64,000 nucleotides of DNA. Source: Candidatus Competibacteraceae bacterium. GTDB taxonomy: Bacteria; Pseudomonadota; Gammaproteobacteria; Competibacterales; Competibacteraceae. Position numbers and translations under genes: made by a program. The notes beneath the pieces were generated by a model. It was not told the origin of the DNA, ran no database searches, and saw only the letters and a list, made by a program, of their open reading frames with translations. The DNA lies in NCBI GenBank assembly GCA_003989065.1, contig RXIW01000002.1, forward strand, positions 1-64,000, read 5' to 3'. Positions within the stretch are counted from its first letter, which is position 1, and each line of letters starts with the position of its first letter. This document shows, one piece after another, positions 54,253-63,403 of the stretch.

Positions 54253-57200
54253 TTATGATTGTGTGGGTTTCTCCAGCTGCCGCCTGAAGGCGGCGTAATA
54301 CAGCACCGGGATGAAGATCAGGGTCAGCAGGGTGGAGACCAGGATCCCGAAGATCAGCGAAATGGCCAGCCCGCGGAAGATCGGATCGTCCAGGATGAAC
54401 AAGGCGCCCAGCATGGCCGCCAGCGCGGTGAGGATGATCGGTTTGGCCCGCACCGCGCTGGAGCGGATCACCGCCTCCTGGAACGGCACGCCATTGGCGA
54501 CCTCCAGGTTGATGAAATCGACCAGCAGGATGGAATTGCGCACGATGATTCCAGCCAGCGCGATCATGCCGATCATCGAAGTGGCGGTGAACTGGGCGTG
54601 TAGCAGAGCGTGACCGGGCATCACCCCGATGATGGTCAGCGGGATCGGCGCCATGATGATCAGGGGAACCAGGTAGGAGCGGAACTGCGCCACTACCAGC
54701 AGATAGATCAGGATCATGCCCACCCCATAGGCAATGCCCATGTCGCGGAAGGTCTCGTAGGTGATCTGCCACTCGCCGTCCCATTTCAGGCTGTAGCCGT
54801 AGGGGCTGTCCGGCTGGCGAATGAAGAACTGCGCCAGCGGGCCACCGGCGATGGCGGTTTGCTGTAGCTGCGCGAAAATCTCGAACATGCCGTACAGCGG
54901 ACTGTCGAGCGTGCCGGCCATGTCGCCGAACACGAACACCACCGGCAGCAGATCCTTGTGATAGATGGCGTTTTCGCGCTGGGTCTGCTCGATGTCGACG
55001 ATTTCCGACAAGGGCACCAGCTGGCCGCTTTGGCCACGGGTTTTCAGCGCCAGCACCGCAGCGGCATCGGCCCGATCGGCGATCGGCAATTCCAGGCGCA
55101 GCGGGATCGGATATTTGGCGCTGGTGGAATGGAGATAGCTGACATCCTCGCCGCGCACGGCGGTATTGAGGTCGGCGGCGACGCCCTGCTGCGACACACC
55201 GAGCAGGGCGGCCTTGGCGCGGTCGACATGGGCGATCAGCCGCTCGGCCGGGGCTTCCACCGTATCGTCGATGTCGACGATGTCCGGCGTGGCCTGGAAG
55301 ATGTCTTCCACCCGCTTGGCCACGGCGATCTGGCCGGGATAGTTGAGGCCATAGATCTCGGCCACCAGCGGCGACATCACCGGGGGACCAGGCGGCACCT
55401 CCACCACCTTGACGTTGGCGTGGTAGCGCTTGCCGATGTCCACCAGCGGCCCGCGCACCGCCAGGGCGATGTCGTGGCTTTTACGCTGACGGTGTTTCTT
55501 GTCGACCAGATTGACTTGGATGTCGCCGACATTGGCCCCGGAGCGCAGATAATACTGCCGCACCAGGCCGTTGAAATTGATCGGGGCAGCGGTGCCGGAA
55601 TAGACCTGGTAGTCGGTCACTTCCGGGACGGTGGCCAGATAACGGCCCAGCTCGCCCAAAACCCGCGTGGTCTGCTCCAGCGAGGTGCCTTCCGGCATAT
55701 CGACGATCACCTGAAACTCCGACTTGTTGTCGAAGGGCAGCATCTTCAAGACCACCAGCTGGAAGTAGGCCAGACTGACCGAACCGCCGATCAAGAGCAG
55801 GACGCCGAGACCCAGCACCCAGCGCAGTGGCCGTCCGCGCCGTCCGCGCAAGAACGGCCCGACCACTCGCCGGAACAGGCGATGGGCGAAATCTTCCTGG
55901 CCGGCCGTATGAGGCGCATGGGCGGGCGCATCCGCGGTGTCGGCCGCCGCCGCATGTTTTTCCACCACCCGGTGCAGGACCTTGTAAGTCAGCCACGGCG
56001 TGAACACGAAGGCCACCGCCAGCGAGATCAGCATGCCCATGCTGGAGTTGATCGGAATCGGGCTCATGTACGGCCCCATCAACCCGGACACGAAAGCCAT
56101 CGGCAGCAGGGCGGCGATCACGGTGAAAGTGGCCAGGATGGTCGGACCGCCGACCTCGTCCACCGCCAGCGGAATCGCCTCGACCAGGCGATGCCCGCCC
56201 AGATGGATATGGCGGTGGATGTTCTCCACCACCACGATGGCGTCATCCACCAGGATGCCGATGGAGAAGATCAGGGCGAATAGCGACACCCGATTCAGGG
56301 TAAAACCCCAGGCCCAGGAGGCGAACAGGGTGATGGTCAGGGTCAGGATCACTGCCGCGCCGACGATGATCGCCTCGCGCCAGCCCAAAGCGAACAACAC
56401 CAGCACGATCACCAGGCTGGTGGCGAAGATCAGCTTGTGGATCAGGGTCATCGCCTTGTCGTTGGCGGTGACGCCATAGTTGCGGGTCACGGTGACGTTG
56501 ACGCCCTCGGGGATGAAAGCGCCCTTGAGCTGTTCGACCCGTTCCAGTAGCTGATCGGCGATCTGGACCGCGTTCTCGCCCGGTTTCTTGGCGACGGCCA
56601 GCGTCACCGCCGGAAATTCGCCACGGGTCTGGATGCCACTCTCCTGGGCCGCCGGGCCAGTGCCCAGCCAGACGTAATGTTCGGGCGTATCGGGGCCGAA
56701 GGTGACCGTGGCGACATCGGCCAGATAGACCGGCGTGCCTTGATGCAAGCCGACCACCAGCTGGCCGACCTCGTCCGGATCGACCAGGAAACTACCAGCC
56801 TGGACCAGGATTTCCCGATTGTCGCCGACCAGTGCGCCCGCGTCGGCCGAGGTGTTGGCGGCTTGCAGCGAGCGGCGCAGATCGGCCAGCGACAGTCCGT
56901 AACCGGCCAGCTTGACCGGATCGAACTGCACCCGCACCACTTGATCGGGCGCCCCGATGGTATAGATGTCGCGGGTGCCGGCGACCCGCTTCAGCTCGGT
57001 TTCCAGGGTATGGGCCACTCGGGCCAGGTCATCGGCACTGCGGTGGGGATCTTCGGTCCACAGGGTCAGGCCGATGATGGGTACGTCATCGATACCCTTG
57101 GGTTTGACGATGGGCTGGCCGACCCCGAGGTTGGTCGGCAGCCAGTCGGCGTTGGAGTAGAGCTTGTTGTAGAGCCGGACGATGGCGTCGGTGCGCGGTT

Positions 57201-57528
57201 GGCCGACCAGGAACTGTACGGTCAATACCGCCATGCCGGGCCGCGAGATGGAATAGATATGCTCGACTCCCTCGATCTCCGACAGCAGTTGTTCGGCCGG
57301 ACTGCTGACCAGCCGCTCCACTTCCTGCGCGGTCGCGCCTGGAAAGGCGATGAATACGTTGGCGAAGGTGACGTTGATCTGCGGCTCTTCTTCGCGCGGG
57401 GTGACCAAGACCGCGAAGATCCCCATCAGCAACCCGACCAGGGCCAGCAGCGGGGTGATTTCACTCAGCAGGAATTTCTTGGCAATGGCCCCGGCCAGAC
57501 CGAGGCGTGGTTCGCGGGTGTCGTCCAT
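54253..57528 (-). CDS. RND-family efflux permease
   Basis: A 1091-residue inner-membrane proton-driven pump of the HAE/hydrophobe-metal RND superfamily (AcrB about 1049). There are twelve hydrophobic segments in two halves with two large periplasmic porter regions. The proton-relay Asp pair is in SIGILVDDAIVVVENIHRH (TM4, about 415). A charged insert (about 525-555, His/Ala-rich) separates the halves. It sits one base after the stop of its adaptor gene. No TolC-like outer-membrane gene is adjacent, so it must share one. The substrate cannot be inferred. The 3' end meets the AT-rich segment at about 54250. Confidence 0.9.
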   Translation of the reverse strand: MDDTREPRLGLAGAIAKKFLLSEITPLLALVGLLMGIFAVLVTPREEEPQINVTFANVFIAFPGATAQEVERLVSSPAEQLLSEIEGVEHIYSISRPGMAVLTVQFLVGQPRTDAIVRLYNKLYSNADWLPTNLGVGQPIVKPKGIDDVPIIGLTLWTEDPHRSADDLARVAHTLETELKRVAGTRDIYTIGAPDQVVRVQFDPVKLAGYGLSLADLRRSLQAANTSADAGALVGDNREILVQAGSFLVDPDEVGQLVVGLHQGTPVYLADVATVTFGPDTPEHYVWLGTGPAAQESGIQTRGEFPAVTLAVAKKPGENAVQIADQLLERVEQLKGAFIPEGVNVTVTRNYGVTANDKAMTLIHKLIFATSLVIVLVLFALGWREAIIVGAAVILTLTITLFASWAWGFTLNRVSLFALIFSIGILVDDAIVVVENIHRHIHLGGHRLVEAIPLAVDEVGGPTILATFTVIAALLPMAFVSGLMGPYMSPIPINSSMGMLISLAVAFVFTPWLTYKVLHRVVEKHAAAADTADAPAHAPHTAGQEDFAHRLFRRVVGPFLRGRRGRPLRWVLGLGVLLLIGGSVSLAYFQLVVLKMLPFDNKSEFQVIVDMPEGTSLEQTTRVLGELGRYLATVPEVTDYQVYSGTAAPINFNGLVRQYYLRSGANVGDIQVNLVDKKHRQRKSHDIALAVRGPLVDIGKRYHANVKVVEVPPGPPVMSPLVAEIYGLNYPGQIAVAKRVEDIFQATPDIVDIDDTVEAPAERLIAHVDRAKAALLGVSQQGVAADLNTAVRGEDVSYLHSTSAKYPIPLRLELPIADRADAAAVLALKTRGQSGQLVPLSEIVDIEQTQRENAIYHKDLLPVVFVFGDMAGTLDSPLYGMFEIFAQLQQTAIAGGPLAQFFIRQPDSPYGYSLKWDGEWQITYETFRDMGIAYGVGMILIYLLVVAQFRSYLVPLIIMAPIPLTIIGVMPGHALLHAQFTATSMIGMIALAGIIVRNSILLVDFINLEVANGVPFQEAVIRSSAVRAKPIILTALAAMLGALFILDDPIFRGLAISLIFGILVSTLLTLIFIPVLYYAAFRRQLEKPTQS

Positions 57529-57529
57529 G

Positions 57530-58582
57530 TCACTGGCTCGCGTTGCGTTGTTGCTGATCCTTGAGGCGGACGCCAGCCTGGATCGGGTCCAATGCGACCT
57601 GCTCGCCCGGTTCCAACCCGGCTAGAATTTCCACGACCTCTCCCTCGATCCGACCGGGCCGCACTTGCCGCAGGCTGATCCGGCCGTCTTTGACCACATA
57701 GACCGCGCTCACTTCGCCGCGCTGGGCCAGGGCCTGGCGGGGGATGGTCAACTGACGATCGTCGCCGACCCGGAAGGCGGTCTTGACGAACATGCCGGGG
57801 TAGAGTCCCCCGGTCTTGGGGGGTAGATAAACGCGGACCTTGAAGACGTTGCTCTGCGGATCGGCGTAGGGAAAGAAAGTCAACCGGGTGGCTGCGATGC
57901 CGTTGCCGCCATTCGGCTGCAGCACCTTGGCGTGCTGATGTTGCCGCACCGGCACGATCAGGCGTTGCGGCACGTTCGCCACCACGCGCAATTCATCCAG
58001 CGAAAAGCCGGTCATCAGTGGCTTGCCGGGCTGGACCGTTTCACCCAGCTGGACATGGCGTTCCAGCACGATGCCGCTGTAGGGCGCGTTGATGGTGGTG
58101 TAGCCGAGCGACTCCTTGGCCTGGGCGACCCCGGCTTGAGCGGCTTCGAGCCGGGCCTTGGCAGCGTCGAGGGTGGCGGTGGCGGCGTCCATCTGGGCCT
58201 TGGCGACCAGCTGTTTCTCGAAAACGCCGCGAATGCGGTTGTATTCGGCTTGCGCCTCCAGGAAACGGGCCTGCGCTTCGCGCAGATTGGCCTGGGCCTG
58301 GTCGAGACTGGCGCGCTGCTCGATATTGCGCAGGCGCATGATCGGAGCGCCCTGGGCCACGAAGTCGTTGACGTCGACCATGATGTTCTCGACCCGCCCG
58401 GCGGTCTGGGCCGATACGGTGCTCTGGTTGACCGCTTCGATCACGCCATCGAGGATGACCTCGTTGGGCAAGGTTTGCCACCGCGCTTCGGCGACTGGCA
58501 AGACGGGTTCGGCGGCGACCGGCAGTCCCGGCAGCGCGACCAGTAGACAGAAGAACGACAGGAGACGGGTCGGTATGGCCAT
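57530..58582 (-). CDS. RND efflux periplasmic adaptor (membrane fusion protein)
   Basis: A 350-residue adaptor that links the RND permease to an outer-membrane channel. Signal peptide residues 1-24 (ending PVAAEP); lipoyl half-motifs around GRVENIMVDVNDFVAQGAP (about 70); a helical hairpin (about 95-160, rich in Ala, Gln and Glu); the second lipoyl half with 'APYSGIVLERHVQLGETV' in outline; then a beta barrel. Start ATG 58582, with AGGA upstream, is preferred to 58606. The permease gene follows directly. Confidence 0.9.
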   Translation of the reverse strand: MAIPTRLLSFFCLLVALPGLPVAAEPVLPVAEARWQTLPNEVILDGVIEAVNQSTVSAQTAGRVENIMVDVNDFVAQGAPIMRLRNIEQRASLDQAQANLREAQARFLEAQAEYNRIRGVFEKQLVAKAQMDAATATLDAAKARLEAAQAGVAQAKESLGYTTINAPYSGIVLERHVQLGETVQPGKPLMTGFSLDELRVVANVPQRLIVPVRQHQHAKVLQPNGGNGIAATRLTFFPYADPQSNVFKVRVYLPPKTGGLYPGMFVKTAFRVGDDRQLTIPRQALAQRGEVSAVYVVKDGRISLRQVRPGRIEGEVVEILAGLEPGEQVALDPIQAGVRLKDQQQRNASQ

Positions 58583-58688
58583 GGCGATTGTCCTGAAGCC
58601 CGGCAAAATAGGATGGTTTACATATTAGTAAATTCTAATATATTGGAGAGCACCCGAGCAAGGATGAAAATCGAAGTTTTGGCGCGCC

Positions 58689-59432
58689 TCAGTCGATCAG
58701 CAGGGCCGGGACCAGCAGGGCCATGGTTTCGGCCAACTCGCAGGCGGCGCCGAGGGTGTCGCCGGTCAGTCCGCCCAGGCGGGTCATCAACCAGTGGCGC
58801 AAGACGATGAACAGCGCGGCCAGCGCGGCCAGCATCACAGCGCCGTGCCATTCCAGCAGGGCGACGGTGGCCGCCGCGACCAGCAGGCTCAGCAGGCCGC
58901 AACTCAGGCGCGGCAAGTAGCGGGCGTAAGGCGTGCCCAGGCCATCGGTGCGCACATAGGGGGTGGTCGCCAACAACAGGACGATGAAGGTGCGGCCCAG
59001 CACTGGGGTCAGCAGCAGGATGACGCGCGCATCGCCGGCCAGCAGCATTTGCAGCGCGGCGAATTTGTTGAGCAACACCAGGACGATGGCGATGATAGCC
59101 AGCGGACCGCTGCGCGGGTCCTTCATGATGGTCAAAGTGCGGTCGCGGTCGCCCTGGCCGCCGATCCAGGCATCGGCGGTGTCGGCCAGCCCATCCAGAT
59201 GCAAGCCGCCGGTCAGCAGTACCCAAACCGACAAGACCAGCGCCGCCAGCACGCCGGGATCGATCACCCACAGCGCGGTATGCAGCCCGGCCAGCAGGGC
59301 GCCGATGAGCAGGCCCACCAGCGGGAAGCACAGCACCGACAGGCCCAGTTCTTCGGGCCGCGGCGGCTGGCTGGCCGCCGAGACCGGCAATCGGGTCAGC
59401 AGCTGCAGGGCTAGCGCGAGCGCGCGGATCAT
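58689..59432 (-). CDS. cobS: Adenosylcobinamide-GDP ribazoletransferase
   Basis: A 247-residue integral membrane enzyme joining adenosylcobinamide-GDP with alpha-ribazole (or its phosphate) in the last steps of cobalamin assembly. It has about six hydrophobic helices; the conserved acidic motif is GGLHLDGLADTADAW (about 75-89), with Asp residues binding Mg. It is last in the cob cluster; its ATG overlaps the TGA of the phosphatase gene. The 3' end is 106 bases from the divergent-looking but same-strand adaptor gene start. Confidence 0.93.
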   Translation of the reverse strand: MIRALALALQLLTRLPVSAASQPPRPEELGLSVLCFPLVGLLIGALLAGLHTALWVIDPGVLAALVLSVWVLLTGGLHLDGLADTADAWIGGQGDRDRTLTIMKDPRSGPLAIIAIVLVLLNKFAALQMLLAGDARVILLLTPVLGRTFIVLLLATTPYVRTDGLGTPYARYLPRLSCGLLSLLVAAATVALLEWHGAVMLAALAALFIVLRHWLMTRLGGLTGDTLGAACELAETMALLVPALLID

Positions 59433-60034
59433 GCCAGGCGACCGTTGTGGAACACCAGATGGGGCTCGGCATCCGGATCGCGATGCACGCGCATCCGGCT
59501 GACGGCGGCGAAGGGCACCTCCATCCGCCAGATGCGGTGGATCGGCATGTCGAGCAGTCGCCGCAGAATCATCCGGATCACACCGCCGTGGGCCACCAGC
59601 AGGACATGTCGGCCGCGATAGCGTTCCAGCAAGGCGTCCCAGGCCACGCCGATGCGTTGATCGAACGCCCCAACCGGCTCGCCGTCCGGAATGGGATGGG
59701 CGACCGGGTCGCGCCAGAACCGGCCCAGCGCCGCCGGGTCTTCGTCATGCACTTCGGCCACGCTGCGTCCTTCCCACACTCCGAAGCGGATTTCGCTGAA
59801 GCCATGGGCGATCTCCAACGGCCGGTCCAGCCGCTGCGCCAAGGTTTGGGCGAAGGCGGCACAGCGGATCAGTGGCGAACTGATGATGGCCTCCCAGTCC
59901 TGGTAAGTTCCGACAGCCGTTTGCATCTGTTCCCAACCGCGCGGACTGAGCGGATCGTCCACCGCTCCGCGGAATTTCTGGCCTCCATCCGGCTCGCCAT
60001 GCCGCAACAGATCTACGATGGTGAAGTCGTTCAT
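59429..60034 (-). CDS. cobC: Histidine phosphatase, probable alpha-ribazole phosphatase
   Basis: A 201-residue phosphoglycerate-mutase-like phosphatase. The catalytic RHG is in LLRHGEPD (about residue 10); the second His is in VAHGGVIRM (about 143). By position between cobT and cobS it most likely removes the phosphate from alpha-ribazole-5'-phosphate (CobC). The sequence alone fits any histidine phosphatase, so the assignment rests on context. Its ATG overlaps the cobT stop, and its own stop overlaps cobS, both as ATGA. Confidence 0.8.
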   Translation of the reverse strand: MNDFTIVDLLRHGEPDGGQKFRGAVDDPLSPRGWEQMQTAVGTYQDWEAIISSPLIRCAAFAQTLAQRLDRPLEIAHGFSEIRFGVWEGRSVAEVHDEDPAALGRFWRDPVAHPIPDGEPVGAFDQRIGVAWDALLERYRGRHVLLVAHGGVIRMILRRLLDMPIHRIWRMEVPFAAVSRMRVHRDPDAEPHLVFHNGRLA

Positions 60035-61074
60035 TGTTGAGAAACTCCCGCTTCGGCGAAGGTGGCCATGCGGGCGTGCAGGGCGGCCGCCGCGCGTAGC
60101 AGCGGCATGGTGACCGCCGCACCGCTGCCTTCGCCCAGGCGCATGTCCAGTTGCACCAGGGGCTTGGCGTCCAGGGCTTCCAGCAGGCGACGGTGACCCG
60201 GCTCGGCCGAACAATGGGAATAGATCAGCCAGGCGGCGGCTTCCGGCCGCAGCCGCACCGCCGTCAGCGCGGCGGCGGTGGTGATGAAGCCATCCACCAG
60301 CGCCGGCATGCCCAACTGGCCGCAGCGCAGATAAGCCCCAACCAGCGCGGCGATTTCGAACCCGCCCAGCTGCTGCAACACGGCCAGCGGCTGATTGCCG
60401 CGATGGAAGGCCAGCGCCTGATCGATGACCTGGGTCTTGTGGCTGACGCCGGCGGCGTCCAGTCCGGTGCCGGGTCCGGCCAGTGCCACAGCGGGCAGTC
60501 CGAGCAGGGCGCAGGCCATGGCGGTGGCGCTGGTGGTGTTGCCGATGCCCATCTCGCCGCCGATGAACAGCTGCGCGCCGCCGATGGCGGCCCGCTCGGC
60601 AGCATCGTGGCCGACCAGTAGCGCTTCCTGCAGTTGTTCGGACGTCATGGCCGGCTCGCAGGCGAAATTGGCGGTGCCGGGACCGACCCGCTCATCCAGC
60701 ACGCCGGGCAGCTCTTCCAGCGGTTGCACCGTGCCGACGTTGATCACTTCCAGGCGGGCGTTCCATTCCTGGGCCAGGACGCTGATCGCCGCGCCGCCCC
60801 GGGCAAAGTTGCGGACCATCTCGGCGGTAACCACCTGGGGAAAGGCCGATACCCCTTCGGCCACCACCCCGTGGTCGCCAGCGAACACCGTGATCCAGAC
60901 CTTATCGAGTTGCGGCTGTTGGGTGCCCTGCATGGCCGCCAGGGTGATGCCGAGCTCTTCCAGGCGGCCGAGCGAGCCGGGCGGTTTGGTCAATTGCATC
61001 TGGCGCTGGCGGGCGTCCGCCAGCACGGCGGCATCGGGAGCGGGAATCGGATCATCAAACCAGCGATGGCTCAT
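60031..61074 (-). CDS. cobT: Nicotinate-nucleotide-dimethylbenzimidazole phosphoribosyltransferase
   Basis: A 347-residue enzyme making alpha-ribazole-5'-phosphate, the lower-ligand nucleotide of cobalamin. [13 protein letters not shown] (about 30), FAGDHGV (about 66), [12 protein letters not shown] (about 172) and the catalytic Glu in [10 protein letters not shown] (about 313) are all intact. Start ATG 61074 overlaps the cobU stop; the open frame extends to 61344 inside cobU and is a shadow there. Confidence 0.95.
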   Translation of the reverse strand: MSHRWFDDPIPAPDAAVLADARQRQMQLTKPPGSLGRLEELGITLAAMQGTQQPQLDKVWITVFAGDHGVVAEGVSAFPQVVTAEMVRNFARGGAAISVLAQEWNARLEVINVGTVQPLEELPGVLDERVGPGTANFACEPAMTSEQLQEALLVGHDAAERAAIGGAQLFIGGEMGIGNTTSATAMACALLGLPAVALAGPGTGLDAAGVSHKTQVIDQALAFHRGNQPLAVLQQLGGFEIAALVGAYLRCGQLGMPALVDGFITTAAALTAVRLRPEAAAWLIYSHCSAEPGHRRLLEALDAKPLVQLDMRLGEGSGAAVTMPLLRAAAALHARMATFAEAGVSQQ

Positions 61075-61589
61075 GCGGGGCAATCCTTGAGAGTGAGAGG
61101 AAGACCGGCGATCACGAAACTGACCCGGTCGCAGCGTTGGGCGATGGCCTGGTGCAGGCGACCGGCTTCGTCGCGAAAACGGCGGGCCAGCGGATGGGCC
61201 GGGACGATGCCCTGGCCCACTTCGTTGCTGACCAGCAGGATGCGACCGGGCAGGGCGGGCAGCAGGCTCAGCAGCGCCTGCGTTTCGGCGGCCAGGGTTT
61301 CGTCGCCGGCCGCCAGCAGATTGCTGAGCCACAAGGTCAGGCAATCCACCAGCAGGCAGCGGTCGGCGGCGGCGTGGGTGTGGAGGGCGGTGGCCAGTGC
61401 CAGCGGCTCTTCGATCAGGCCCCAGTCGGAGGGGCGCTCGGCGCGATGGCGGGTGATGCGCTCGGCCATTTCGGCGTCGCCGGCCTGGGCGGTAGCGAGA
61501 TAGGTGACCGGCAGGCCGCTGGCCAGCGCCTGGCTTTGGGCGAAGGCGCTCTTGCCAGAGCGAGCACCGCCGAGAATGAATTCTTTCAT
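61071..61589 (-). CDS. cobU: Adenosylcobinamide kinase / guanylyltransferase
   Basis: A 172-residue bifunctional enzyme that phosphorylates adenosylcobinamide and then forms adenosylcobinamide-GDP. The P-loop GGARSGKS (residues 7-14), the GMP-carrying His in ITRHRAERP (about 46), and [12 protein letters not shown] are present; the C-terminal [11 protein letters not shown] is typical. First gene of the coupled cobU-cobT-cobC-cobS set. The 375 bases upstream hold no recognisable cobalamin riboswitch (no GCCACTG box). No corrin-ring genes are nearby, so the cluster serves salvage or late assembly. Confidence 0.94.
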   Translation of the reverse strand: MKEFILGGARSGKSAFAQSQALASGLPVTYLATAQAGDAEMAERITRHRAERPSDWGLIEEPLALATALHTHAAADRCLLVDCLTLWLSNLLAAGDETLAAETQALLSLLPALPGRILLVSNEVGQGIVPAHPLARRFRDEAGRLHQAIAQRCDRVSFVIAGLPLTLKDCPA

Positions 61590-61964
61590 ATCAATAGATT
61601 GTGGTTTTAGTCTGACCGCCGAAGCTGAGCGGTGAGACTTATTATCCTTGATTCCATGCGGGATACATACCCCACGACGGTCGGGGCGGACGTTCGCGGT
61701 CCGGCTCGATCCAGGTCGATAAATATGTTTTTTTCATATTAAAATTATTAAATATTCTTTTTTAGAATAAATCGACTGGCCTATGATGCTCATCGACAGG
61801 TCATCAGTGGCTCAGCTTGCCGGAGCTTCGGCTCCGGTCCTTTTTTCGATGGGCAAGCCGTACTGGTGCCAGCGAGGTTCGTGTCCGTACGGGGGGTGCG
61901 GCGCTTGGGCGGGGCGATTGTCCGCCCTTTTTTCCGGTAACGGCACTGATCGAGGAGATCCATC
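61590..61964. other. Intergenic region between cobU and the EAL-hydrolase gene
   Basis: About 375 bases between divergent genes. It contains an imperfect hairpin (gtctgaccgc / gcggtgagac, 61611-61639) in the cobU leader, an AT-rich tract at 61728-61770 suited to promoters, and several short inverted GC motifs. No gene, and no cobalamin riboswitch signature on the cobU side. Confidence 0.5.
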
Positions 61965-63344
61965 ATGGCGCTCGCACAACTCGTGGCCCACTACAATCAC
62001 TGGTTTCGCCGCACGGCGCAGCCGTCGGCGCGCGCGCCGTTCGCGCTGGAGGAAGACGCCGTCGTCGCCAGCTTCTACGGCCTGCGGCTGGAGAGCGCCT
62101 TCGAGGCGCTGCGCGATCCGAAAGGTCGGGTGCTGGGACATCGGGCCGAACTCAGATCCTTCAGTCCGCTGGGTCGGCGGGTGGCGTCCCGCGCCCCCTA
62201 TGCCGTCGCGCTCGACGAGGATTCCATCGTCCATCTCGATCGGCTGATCCGCACCCTGCATGTGCTCAACGCCATCGCCCAGGGTTTGACCGGACTGCTC
62301 GTGCTGGAGGTGCATCCCTGGCATATCGCGCGGGTGGCCGACGATCATGGCGCGGTGTTCGAAGCCATCCTGCGGGATTGCGGTCTGACGCCCCGCGATG
62401 TGGTGCTGGAAATCACCGAAGCGGGCGCGCAGGACGATCGCCACCTGGCGCGGGCGATCGCCTGCTTTCAGGCGCGCGGTTTCGGCATCGCCCTGCAGCA
62501 GCGCAGCGTCGATCAGCAGGAGCTGGCGCGGTTGTTGGCGCTGCAACCGGACATCATTCAGCTGGGTTCGGCTCATCTGCAGGCGGCGGAGGCCAGCGCC
62601 GATGCCGGGCGCGAACTGGCCAACCGAATCCAGACCATCCAGCAACGCCAGCTGCGGGTGTTCCTGCATGGCGTGACCACCGACCATCAGGTGCAGATCG
62701 CCTGCTGGGTCGGGGCCGACGGTTATCAGGATGGCGTGCGCCATCCCGTCGAGGACACCACCGTGATCATCGTGCCGGGGTTGGGCGATTCCGGACCGGA
62801 ACATTGGCAAACCCTCTGGGGTCGGGATCATCCGGCTTTTCGGCGGGTGCGCCAGCGAGACTGGCAGCGGCCGGATGTCGATGAATGGGTCGAAGCGCTG
62901 GATCGGGAAATCCATCAAGCCCCCAGCCCGGTGGTTTTGGTAGGGCACAGTCTGGGATGCATCAACATCGTCGAATGGGCCTCGCGCCGCTGGGCCGACA
63001 TCCGCGGGGCTTTGCTGGTCGCGCCGGCTGATGCCGATCGCCATCGTCTGTTCAGCCGGGTGTCGTTGCGACCGTTGCCGTTCCCGAGCATTCTGGTCGC
63101 CAGCCAGAACGATCCCTATCTGGAGCCGGAACGGGCCAGGCTGTTCGCGCGTCAGTGGGGCAGCCGCCTGGTCGATATCGGTCGGGCCGGGCATATCAAT
63201 GTCGAGGCGGGATTCGGACCCTGGCCGCAGGGGGAATCCCTGCTGGCCGAACTGCGCATCGGCGTCGGTGCGCCGCCGGTCGAGCCGGTATTGCCGACCA
63301 CGCTCGGGGCGGCGCTGTCCATCACGGCCAACGCGCTGGGGTGA
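61965..63344 (+). CDS. Degenerate EAL domain fused to RBBP9/YdeN-type serine hydrolase
   Basis: A 459-residue single-frame fusion. Residues about 28-262 follow the EAL fold: LGHRAEL stands where EAL proteins have 'GxEALxR', VVLEITEAG where they have 'LEITE', GFGIALQQ where they have the DDFG metal site, and ADGYQDG near the end. The EAL Glu and the DD pair are missing, so c-di-GMP hydrolysis is unlikely; binding remains possible. Residues 266-435 are an RBBP9/YdeN hydrolase: VPGLGDSGPEHWQ, nucleophile Ser329 in GHSLG, Asp383 in NDPY, His410 in GHIN, all intact. GAGGAG precedes ATG. No signal peptide. The pairing is unfamiliar to me and suggests nucleotide- or protein-controlled hydrolase activity. 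Confidence 0.75.
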   Translation: MALAQLVAHYNHWFRRTAQPSARAPFALEEDAVVASFYGLRLESAFEALRDPKGRVLGHRAELRSFSPLGRRVASRAPYAVALDEDSIVHLDRLIRTLHVLNAIAQGLTGLLVLEVHPWHIARVADDHGAVFEAILRDCGLTPRDVVLEITEAGAQDDRHLARAIACFQARGFGIALQQRSVDQQELARLLALQPDIIQLGSAHLQAAEASADAGRELANRIQTIQQRQLRVFLHGVTTDHQVQIACWVGADGYQDGVRHPVEDTTVIIVPGLGDSGPEHWQTLWGRDHPAFRRVRQRDWQRPDVDEWVEALDREIHQAPSPVVLVGHSLGCINIVEWASRRWADIRGALLVAPADADRHRLFSRVSLRPLPFPSILVASQNDPYLEPERARLFARQWGSRLVDIGRAGHINVEAGFGPWPQGESLLAELRIGVGAPPVEPVLPTTLGAALSITANALG

Positions 63345-63369
63345 ATCCGGCCGGTCGGGTTTCGGCGCG

Positions 63370-63385
63370 CGGCCGCTAGCGGCCG
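63370..63385. repeat. 16-bp perfect palindrome
   Basis: cggccgctagcggccg is its own reverse complement, between the convergent EAL-hydrolase and cysB genes. It can form a cruciform or a short hairpin and may help termination; no T-run follows. Confidence 0.6.
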
Positions 63386-63403
63386 TGCCGGAAGCGGCCG
63401 GCG

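Noticed and set aside
61590-61964. Cobalamin riboswitch upstream of cobU
   Set aside because: Neither strand shows the GCCACTG box or other conserved segments; only an imperfect hairpin is present.
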